From: a virus
DNA length: 64,000 bases
IMG/VR virus record: IMGVR_UViG_3300045284_000385
Location: 1 to 64,000 of that record
Strand: one strand, 5' to 3'
Part shown: piece after piece, positions 58,498 through 64,000 of the stretch
Layout: each line of letters opens with the position of its first letter
Numbering within the stretch: the stretch's first letter is position 1
The notes under the pieces: generated by a model
What the model saw: only the letters and a program-made list of their open reading frames with translations
Told to the model about the DNA's origin: nothing
Database searches by the model: none
Program-made: the position numbers and the translations under genes

Positions 58498-59445
58498 ATG
58501 GGTTTCGTAACTTCTGACTATGCGCCTGTAGCCATGCAAACCATTTTTGGTGAGCTCGGTCTGAGCTTTCCATATATCAACAACGCCGGGGATGCCACGA
58601 TATCGGTCAATTCCACGATAAGTTCGGTCTTCCAGGTTTATCGAGACTTGACAATCAATGCAGGAATCATCCTGACTGCCTTCGCAAGTCCACAGATTGT
58701 GGTCTGTCGGAATCTGACTTTTGGGAATACTAATTCTCAGATTTCGATAAACAGCATGGGCGCGAATGGTGGATCTGGCCAGGCTTCAGGTGCAGGCGTG
58801 GGCGGGGAAGGTGGAATGTTTGGCGCGCAGAGTGTCGCCGTTATAGGAGATAACTACACCGATTATCTCAGACTTTTTGCGATAGGTGGAGCGGCTCAGG
58901 CTGGAGGCGCGGTTGGGCTTCCAGGAGCAAGTTTGGCCGCATGGTTGAGTCCAATGTCGTTGATGCATTTGATCAGGCTGGGGGCACTTGGCGGCGGAGG
59001 CGGCGGAGCTGGTGCTGGTGGGACTGCATCAGGTACGGCCACAGGCGGGACGGCGGGACGGCTAGGGGCTGCGGGAGGTGCTACTGGAGTCGCCGGTGGT
59101 GGAGGTTCAGGTATTGGAGCGGGAGGTTCTGGTGGAGGAAATGTTACGAGCACTGGCACGGGCGGTCAAGGTGGACCGGGCGGAGGGATATTGCTCGTTA
59201 TCTGTGATCAAATTTTGAACGCTGGCGGTTTGATTAGCGCCGATGGGGCCAACGGGTCTCCTGGAATCAGCAATGCTGGAGGCGGAGGCGGCGGCGGCGG
59301 TGGTGCCGTGTGGGTCATTGCCAATAAAGCAATAGTGCCTCCATCTGTTCGGGCAATGGGCGGCAGCTCAGGATCAGGCGTTGGAACAGGCACCGCTGGG
59401 GGCGCAGGTGGTTCTGGAGTCACTTTCTTAATGAGGGCCGCATAA
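58498..59445 (+). CDS. glycine-rich adhesin-like tail protein
   Basis: 315 residues from ATG at 58498, directly after the previous stop and a run of A. The first ~140 residues are beta-helical (ISSVFQVYRDLTINAGIILT). Residues ~155-315 contain at least five poly-glycine stretches (GALGGGGGGAGAGG, GGGGGGGGG), the arrangement of polyglycine-II helices in T-even-like gp38 adhesins. Variable loops between glycine blocks would contact the receptor. Confidence 0.7.
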   Translation: MGFVTSDYAPVAMQTIFGELGLSFPYINNAGDATISVNSTISSVFQVYRDLTINAGIILTAFASPQIVVCRNLTFGNTNSQISINSMGANGGSGQASGAGVGGEGGMFGAQSVAVIGDNYTDYLRLFAIGGAAQAGGAVGLPGASLAAWLSPMSLMHLIRLGALGGGGGGAGAGGTASGTATGGTAGRLGAAGGATGVAGGGGSGIGAGGSGGGNVTSTGTGGQGGPGGGILLVICDQILNAGGLISADGANGSPGISNAGGGGGGGGGAVWVIANKAIVPPSVRAMGGSSGSGVGTGTAGGAGGSGVTFLMRAA

Positions 59446-59458
59446 GGAGATATTTGAA

Positions 59459-59860
59459 ATGAAGAAAATTCTAGCATGCTTTTTACTATGGGTTGCTATC
59501 GCGCAAGCGCAGGTGCCCAGTCAGGTCACTTTGGGATGGTTTCCGGTTACTACCTTATCGACTGGGGAGCCATTGCCGGCAGGCCTGGTGCTCAAATACC
59601 ACTTGTATAGGGGCAAGGTTCAGGCGGGTCCGTGGGCAGAGGTCACTCCGGTTGGCGGCATTACCGCTCCATCGGTATTGGATCCAGCCGGGAGAATGAC
59701 GTTTACGGCCGATGTGGTAGCTGGAGAGCCATTCTATGGTGTCGTGGTGGATGCACCCGGGAGATTGCCATCGCTAGGAAGATGGATAGATCTGACCGGA
59801 GCAGCGGATGTGCTCAATGATATTTCGGTGACTGTTTCGAAGACCGTTACCATTCCATGA
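59459..59860 (+). CDS. small secreted protein with fibronectin-like domain
   Basis: 133 residues; AAGGAGA precedes the ATG. MKKILACFLLWVAIAQA is a Sec signal peptide (cleavage near AQA-QVP). The mature part begins QVTLGWFPVTTLSTGEPLPA and contains LKYHLYRGKV, similar to the first strands of a fibronectin III domain. Third Sec-signal gene among the tail genes. Confidence 0.65.
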   Translation: MKKILACFLLWVAIAQAQVPSQVTLGWFPVTTLSTGEPLPAGLVLKYHLYRGKVQAGPWAEVTPVGGITAPSVLDPAGRMTFTADVVAGEPFYGVVVDAPGRLPSLGRWIDLTGAADVLNDISVTVSKTVTIP

Positions 59861-59870
59861 GAATGCGCTT

Positions 59871-60053
59871 ATGGATACGCAATCGGGGATAATCAAGCAA
59901 GCAATTGAGCTTGGTCTCAAAATCAAAAACATGGAAGACGAGATTCGGGGAATAGACTTTCAGATTGAGATGCTCAAGAAAACCAGAGAGCAGATAGAGT
60001 TTCTCTTATCTAAGCTTTGGGATGCTGAGGGAAAGTTGAAGCGGGGAGCATGA
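59871..60053 (+). CDS. small coiled-coil protein
   Basis: 60 residues with heptad spacing (GLKIKNMEDEIRGIDFQIEM, LKKTREQIEFLLSKLW), a short coiled coil. It starts the lysis-end genes and overlaps the next frame by ATGA. Role unknown. Confidence 0.55.
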   Translation: MDTQSGIIKQAIELGLKIKNMEDEIRGIDFQIEMLKKTREQIEFLLSKLWDAEGKLKRGA

Positions 60054-60136
60054 CAAACCAAGAACTGGTTCCTGACATCATTGCGCCGACTCCTCCGGTG
60101 ACTTTGATTGTTGTGGTGCCACCTCCAGGGCCGTAG
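60050..60136 (+). CDS. possible 28-residue proline-rich peptide
   Basis: ATG at 60050 overlaps the previous stop and opens 28 codons (MTNQELVPDIIAPTPPVTLI, then VVVPPPGP). GGGGAG precedes it closely. Short, but the same type of short Pro-rich peptide can precede phage lysis genes. Low certainty. Confidence 0.3.
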   Translation: MTNQELVPDIIAPTPPVTLIVVVPPPGP

Positions 60137-60144
60137 GAGTTGAT

Positions 60145-60882
60145 ATGGTTAAAGAGCAAGGCGACGACGATGTCGAGCTTATAAGCAGCAACTCCGGCAG
60201 AGTTCCAGTTCCTGATCCGACCATACTGACTACAGCAGCTCTTCTCAGGGAAATCGCCGCCTTGAAAGAGTCCACCAATATCAGGGTTAACGGCATCGAG
60301 CAGCGTATGGTGGAGATGGTTTCCGGTGCTATCAAAGCACTGGAAGGCGTCATTATCACACGTCTGGAGGGAATGGATAGGGCTCTTGAGCTTCTGCAAT
60401 CTACCGCGGATAAGTTTCCGCAGAGGATTGATGAGAAAATCGGATCTCTTGGAAAAGTTCACGAGGAAAAGTTCCACTCCATTCAGACTCAATTTACCGA
60501 GCGGGATGTAAGAACAGAACAAACCTCTAGGGATAGCAAAGTAGCGGTCGATGCTGCCTTGCAAGCTGCTAAAGAAGCTGTCGGAGAGCAGAACAGATCC
60601 TCAGCGTTGGCCATCGCAAAAAGTGAAGCTGCTACTTCTAAGCAAATCGATCAGATGGGATCATTGATTCAGCAGAACACGAACACTTCGAACGATAAGA
60701 TTCAGGATCTAAAGGACAGGCTGACACGGCTAGAAGGAACCGGCCAAGGGACTCAACAAGAATCCTCAAGGGGGAAGACAGCGACTCGAGACATGATTGG
60801 AGTCATGGGATTTATTTTGGCTCTTTTGATCGGGATTGGAACGATTATTCTTTCTATTGCTAGATCTAGGGGCGGCCCGTGA
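60145..60882 (+). CDS. long coiled-coil protein with C-terminal membrane anchor
   Basis: 245 residues. Residues ~30-195 are coiled coil (LLREIAALKESTNIRVNGIE, IDEKIGSLGKVHEEKFHSIQ). GVMGFILALLIGIGTIILSI is a membrane span near the end, followed by basic residues. This topology suits a lysis-associated or membrane-tethered phage protein; not a canonical holin. It overlaps the nuclease gene by 4 bp. Confidence 0.6.
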   Translation: MVKEQGDDDVELISSNSGRVPVPDPTILTTAALLREIAALKESTNIRVNGIEQRMVEMVSGAIKALEGVIITRLEGMDRALELLQSTADKFPQRIDEKIGSLGKVHEEKFHSIQTQFTERDVRTEQTSRDSKVAVDAALQAAKEAVGEQNRSSALAIAKSEAATSKQIDQMGSLIQQNTNTSNDKIQDLKDRLTRLEGTGQGTQQESSRGKTATRDMIGVMGFILALLIGIGTIILSIARSRGGP

Positions 60883-61217
60883 AAGTCCCCGAACCATATG
60901 TTTACGACCGGGTGACGGTGGTCAAGACTCATGACGGGGATACCTGCACGGTGGATATCGATCTTGGGTTCTCGGTCATCTTTCGAAATCAGATCATCAG
61001 GCTTGCGAGGATCAATGCTCCGGAGCTTGCCACGCCAGGGGGTCCCCCAGCACAGGTGGCATTATCGGGTATGATTTCAGGGAAGCCTATTACGCTAAAG
61101 ACGACGCTTGACCGCAAGGAAAAGTTTGGCCGCTATCTTGGAGAAATCTGGGTTGGCGGATTGAATGTCAACGATGAAATGGTAAGACTCGGTTTTGCAG
61201 TTCCTTATTTTGGATGA
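60879..61217 (+). CDS. staphylococcal nuclease-like (thermonuclease) protein
   Basis: 112 residues from GTG at 60879. VVKTHDGDTCTVDIDLGF, RLARINAPEL and KFGRYLGEIW carry the conserved Asp, Arg, Glu and second Arg of the SNase active site. There is no signal peptide. An intracellular nuclease within the lysis region could degrade host DNA late in infection. Confidence 0.85.
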   Translation: MKVPEPYVYDRVTVVKTHDGDTCTVDIDLGFSVIFRNQIIRLARINAPELATPGGPPAQVALSGMISGKPITLKTTLDRKEKFGRYLGEIWVGGLNVNDEMVRLGFAVPYFG

Positions 61218-61226
61218 GGAGGTTTT

Positions 61227-61511
61227 ATGAACTTAGCAAACTGGAAACCTATGACATTCGGGTTGATCGCTGGGATCTGTGGGATTCTGACCCAGGAAGG
61301 AATCGGGATTCTTCCTCTCGGGAAAACCACGCTGGTCGGGTTAATCGGTTCGATTTCTGTTTTCCTATTGGGGTTCTTCGCTAAGGATAGTGCGACTACT
61401 GGAGGGACCGTTCCAGTTACTAAAGAAGCGGCGGTGCGCGTTGAACAGGGAACCAAGGCGCTTGATCCGGTTGCGGTGTCCAAGGTAGCCGAGAAGATCG
61501 ATCATCCCTGA
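61227..61511 (+). CDS. putative holin
   Basis: 94 residues after GAGGAGG. Two hydrophobic segments (FGLIAGICGILTQEGIGILP, then LVGLIGSISVFLLGFFA) separated by a short turn, followed by a polar tail. Size, topology and the lysozyme ~1.3 kb downstream suggest a class II holin. Confidence 0.6.
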   Translation: MNLANWKPMTFGLIAGICGILTQEGIGILPLGKTTLVGLIGSISVFLLGFFAKDSATTGGTVPVTKEAAVRVEQGTKALDPVAVSKVAEKIDHP

Positions 61512-61594
61512 GCAATATTGGCCACATAGGTGAGCAAAGTTGAACTGACCGGCGATCTTCAAAACGGTAGAATCTTGGCAGGTGAGGAGTGATT

Positions 61595-61750
61595 ATGCTC
61601 TATACAATTCTGATCATAGTTTTGATTTTGTTGGTTTTTGGGGCGCTCCCGTCCTGGCCACACTCAGCGAATTGGGGATATGCTCCAAGCGGTCTTCTCG
61701 GAACGATCCTTATCGTGATCCTCATCCTTTTCTTGCTTGGAAAACTTTAA
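61595..61750 (+). CDS. DUF3309 small membrane protein
   Basis: ATG at 61595 six bases after GAGGAG; 51 residues. LYTILIIVLILLVFGALPSW, then PHSANWGYAPSGLLGTILIV fits DUF3309, a tiny two-span membrane protein common in Proteobacteria. The W-P-H/Y-S ... W-G-Y-x-PSG-x-LG core is intact. Its role is unknown; here it lies in the lysis block. Confidence 0.8.
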   Translation: MLYTILIIVLILLVFGALPSWPHSANWGYAPSGLLGTILIVILILFLLGKL

Positions 61751-61760
61751 AGGGGGAACC

Positions 61761-61901
61761 ATGTTGACAGTGTTTCTGGTGCTCGCTTTGGCAGCTTTCA
61801 TCTGCACAATCTTGGTCGCTCTCAACAAATGCGCCGTCTGGATTCCGATAATTTTGCTCGTCATCATCGAACTATTGCGGGCTCTACCACTGGGCAGATA
61901 A
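61761..61901 (+). CDS. small membrane protein
   Basis: ATG at 61761 after AGGGGGAA; 46 residues. Two hydrophobic segments (VFLVLALAAFICTILVAL and VWIPIILLVIIELLRAL) with almost no polar loop. Immediately followed by a strong ribosome binding site for the next gene. Possibly an accessory lysis or membrane peptide. Confidence 0.6.
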   Translation: MLTVFLVLALAAFICTILVALNKCAVWIPIILLVIIELLRALPLGR

Positions 61902-61912
61902 AGGAGGTGATC

Positions 61913-62239
61913 GTGAAACCGAAATTGAAAACTGAATCGAAAAAAGAAAAAGTCGTCTTCGATAGCGACGGGATAATCAAAAATCTGATTGGCGGAGTTC
62001 AGAGAGACCTGAAGGAAATCGATGCTAAGCTGGATCGCATGGACAGGCGGGAGCGTGATGTAATAGTCCCGGCACTCCGGGCGATTCTACAGGCAAGCCA
62101 AGGGATAGACCCAGCTATTTTGCAAGAGTTGCAGGCCGCGGATGAGAAGTTAAATGCTTCATCGGATTCCTTGCAGGCATCGGTTGATGCAGCAAAGCAG
62201 CCTCCGTTGGAAATGTCTTATCCAGTCTATCCTGACTAG
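61913..62239 (+). CDS. helical hypothetical protein
   Basis: GTG at 61913 after AAGGAGG decides the start; 108 residues. Helical and charged (GGVQRDLKEIDAKLDRMDRR, ILQELQAADEKLNASSD), resembling small phage coiled-coil proteins. Not recognised. Confidence 0.55.
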   Translation: MKPKLKTESKKEKVVFDSDGIIKNLIGGVQRDLKEIDAKLDRMDRRERDVIVPALRAILQASQGIDPAILQELQAADEKLNASSDSLQASVDAAKQPPLEMSYPVYPD

Positions 62240-62256
62240 GAGGATAACCAAATGGG

Positions 62257-62424
62257 GTGAATCCACACAAACCGCCGAATGGAGTGACTCCGCATCGAAT
62301 TCTTTCAGACCAGGACTATTGGAAAATAGGCCGCATCTTTCACGGGAAAACGGGAGTCACTCATTCAGAATTCAGGAGCATCACTTTCCTCATGCCAAAG
62401 GAGAAACCATGCCAAAAGAATTAA
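62257..62424 (+). CDS. possible 55-residue protein
   Basis: GTG at 62257 opens 55 codons (VNPHKPPNGVTPHRILSDQD, later HGKTGVTHSEFRSITFLMPK). A GGAGG lies ~15 bases upstream. It fills the gap before the next gene and overlaps it by 16 bp. Protein-like but unsupported by a known family. Confidence 0.4.
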   Translation: MNPHKPPNGVTPHRILSDQDYWKIGRIFHGKTGVTHSEFRSITFLMPKEKPCQKN

Positions 62425-62816
62425 AGCTGTCACCATTTGATCTAACAGAAGGCCCGTACATCGTACGGACAGTGAAAGGCCCTTACGATCCCAGCAAGAA
62501 GATCAAGCGATGGATCGATACCCGCGCGAACGATTCTTCCAACACTCAGCAGATTTTCGCGTATCACACTTACATTCGCGGTCCACAAGGTGGAGTCGAG
62601 ATTAGCCGTTTTGAAATGGGCAGAGCGGAAGCAAGTTTGGCTAACATTCCAGGAACGGCGGACAAGAACCTGCAGGAATGGACTGTGCCAATGCGCTATT
62701 TGAGGACTGGAGAGGATCTGACCATTAGCCCGGAAGGGGATTATGTTATTGTAACGGTCTCCTTGGCTGAAGTTCTTCGGGTTTGTAACGAGATCTTAGG
62801 ATACGTCATTAAGTGA
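62409..62816 (+). CDS. hypothetical protein before the lysozyme
   Basis: ATG at 62409 after AAAGGAGA; 135 residues. ELKLSPFDLTEGPYIVRTVK and GVEISRFEMGRAEASLANIP suggest a beta-rich domain. Its stop overlaps the lysozyme start (GTGA). Not recognised. Confidence 0.55.
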   Translation: MPKELKLSPFDLTEGPYIVRTVKGPYDPSKKIKRWIDTRANDSSNTQQIFAYHTYIRGPQGGVEISRFEMGRAEASLANIPGTADKNLQEWTVPMRYLRTGEDLTISPEGDYVIVTVSLAEVLRVCNEILGYVIK

Positions 62817-63316
62817 GGCCGGATCAGGTTCACGAGTTCAGCGAGCATGGAAGGAATTTCCTCGTCGGGTTAGAGGAGGTGAAGAATAAATCCTACCTAG
62901 ATTCAGGCGGAGCGCCCAGCATTGGCATTGGGCACCTTCTTACGAAGTCGGAGCGGTCCTCCGGGAAGATTCACATCATGGGGCAGTTCTCCATCGAATA
63001 CGAAGATGGTCTCACCGACGATCAGGTGATGGCGCTCTTCGATCAGGATCTCGGAGACCTGGACGCGGAAGTAGACCGGCGCCTCTCCAGCCCGGCAAGT
63101 CTCAATCAAAATCAGTTCGATGCGCTCTGTTGCTTCACGTTCAACGTGGGGTTGGATGCCTTCACGAAGAGCACCTTACTACGAGTCATCAATGAGGGAA
63201 TGTTGGATCAGGTTCCGACGCAGATGAGACGATGGATCTTCGACAACGGAGTTAAAGTTGCGGGATTGCAGAATCGCCGAGATAAAGAAATACTTATTTG
63301 GGAGGGACTTGTTTAG
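62813..63316 (+). CDS. phage lysozyme (GH24 endolysin)
   Basis: 167 residues from GTG at 62813. The T4-lysozyme triad spacing is kept: E21, D30 and S36 in GLEEVKNKSYLDSGGAPSIG (T4: E11, D20, T26; serine replaces threonine), then IGIGH. The C-terminal FDALCCFTFNVGLDAFTKST is a conserved block. It cleaves peptidoglycan at lysis. No signal or signal-anchor sequence, so it needs a holin. Confidence 0.9.
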   Translation: MRPDQVHEFSEHGRNFLVGLEEVKNKSYLDSGGAPSIGIGHLLTKSERSSGKIHIMGQFSIEYEDGLTDDQVMALFDQDLGDLDAEVDRRLSSPASLNQNQFDALCCFTFNVGLDAFTKSTLLRVINEGMLDQVPTQMRRWIFDNGVKVAGLQNRRDKEILIWEGLV

Positions 63317-63488
63317 GCTGATGCTCTCCGCACCAATCAAAACTTTCCACAATCAGCCAATGAGATTTATCAACAAGCAGTACGGGCGGAAATCTTCGGC
63401 ATGATCCAGCGTCCACAAGAAGATGAAAAAATCTGCAATTCTCGCATGTCTCTTTCTCGTGCGGATATTCTACCGGTAGATCACTCAC
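63294..63488 (-). CDS. small cysteine-rich protein
   Basis: 64 residues from GTG at 63488, which overlaps the preceding stop (GTGA). CENCRFFHLLVDAGSCRRFP and later WCGEH give four cysteines in the C-x2-C-(R)FF ... CRRFPP ... WCGE pattern of a small family common in phages. Its 3' end overlaps the lysozyme gene by 23 bp on the opposite strand. Confidence 0.75.
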   Translation of the reverse strand: MSDLPVEYPHEKETCENCRFFHLLVDAGSCRRFPPVLLVDKSHWLIVESFDWCGEHQPKQVPPK

Positions 63489-64000
63489 TCAATTTTTCCC
63501 CCTCCCACCCATTTTACTTTGGAAGTCTTATGCTGAATCCTAGCAGTGCGCTGTGCCCTCATACTGGCCACCGCCTGGCCTGCATCGGCGTTCATCGCCT
63601 GTAACCCGCCTTGCAGTGTTCCTGCGTAAAACAGCTCTACAAGCTTGATCCATCCCTGCTCCAGGGAGAACTCAGAGACCGGCAACGCCATCTGCTGCTC
63701 AAGCTCAGTCGAGAGCGTATCCCGCAAGACTTCCATCTTGGCGATGATCATCGGGATCGAATGCTCGCGGAAGAAATTCCGGTCAATGGATAGACGGGTG
63801 CCTTGGAAACCTGTCAGGATGCCGGCCAGTATCGTCTTAGTACCTGGGGCTCCGGCGAGGGTCGCGGCAGTAGAGAGACCGAGAGCAACCGTATCCATGC
63901 CCACGTTGTAGCCTGCGTTGCCCAGGAAGAGCTGCGACTCAAATCCCCAGTAATTGAGGTCGACATCGAGCTTGACCCGATTCAAGATTCTGTCTCTCAA
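63485..64000 (-). CDS. hypothetical protein, N-terminus at or beyond the window edge
   Basis: The frame is open from the window edge to the stop at 63485 (171 codons). The sequence has an alanine/glycine-rich middle (VGMDTVALGLSTAATLAGAP) that could be membrane-associated, and a helical C-terminus. The TTG at the edge is not necessarily the start. Not recognised. Together with the Cys-rich gene it forms a leftward unit entering from the right. Confidence 0.6.
   Translation of the reverse strand: MRDRILNRVKLDVDLNYWGFESQLFLGNAGYNVGMDTVALGLSTAATLAGAPGTKTILAGILTGFQGTRLSIDRNFFREHSIPMIIAKMEVLRDTLSTELEQQMALPVSEFSLEQGWIKLVELFYAGTLQGGLQAMNADAGQAVASMRAQRTARIQHKTSKVKWVGGGKIE

Noticed and set aside
58498-59445. 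Diversity-generating retroelement target
   Set aside because: No reverse transcriptase gene or template repeat was recognised in the window.
58896-59477. Proline-rich minus-strand frames
   Set aside because: They are antisense readings of the glycine-rich adhesin gene.

Overview
The window is most likely a large piece of the genome of a temperate tailed phage with long-tailed, siphovirus-type morphology. The evidence is a tyrosine integrase beside a tRNA-derived attachment site, divergent XRE-type regulators, a TerL-portal-protease-capsid order, a tail-assembly-chaperone gene pair with a -1 frameshift signal, a 1269-residue tape measure and a holin/lysozyme end. The attachment site keeps only the 3' half of a tRNA-Arg(CCG) with non-tRNA sequence on its other side. 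That is the arrangement of attP in an unintegrated genome, so the ATPase gene to its left is probably phage as well. The host cannot be named. Sec and Tat leaders, an RMF/CrpP-like protein and a DUF3309 protein suggest a Gram-negative bacterium.

Layout. 1-1483: HerA-type ATPase running off the left edge. 1565-1647: attP. 1645-14772: one long leftward early operon read from a Cro-like gene at 14772 down to the integrase. It holds small proteins, a replication organiser, a DnaB/Twinkle-like helicase, an HNH nuclease, a zinc-ribbon protein, a coiled-coil protein, a MazG-like protein, a Cas4-like nuclease, a helicase-methyltransferase fusion, a RuvC-like resolvase, an excisionase-like protein and the integrase. 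14786-14830: divergent control region with a perfect palindrome. 14855-18494: rightward genes headed by a probable repressor and including a ParB-like and a methyltransferase-like protein. 18482-21646: second leftward operon (Gp37/Gp68-type protein, RMF-like protein, DUF932 protein) behind a promoter with a palindrome in its spacer. 22086-63316: rightward late operon for packaging, head, tail, fibres and lysis. 63294-64000: leftward genes entering from the right.

Unusual features. An endonuclease VII-type HNH gene lies out of frame inside the linker of the helicase-methyltransferase gene, while the outer frame stays open. A fibronectin/DUF1349 gene appears to split the prohead protease. Two head genes carry matching hairpins that present the Shine-Dalgarno sequence in the loop. 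Three proteins encoded among the tail and fibre genes carry Sec signal peptides, and two of these are large probable carbohydrate-active proteins with similar fibronectin-start-like C-termini. A fragment of a tail-type protein sits between the integrase and attP.

All domain assignments are by reading motifs; no database search was possible. Several genes shorter than 60 codons were found by reading overlaps and ribosome binding sites directly.
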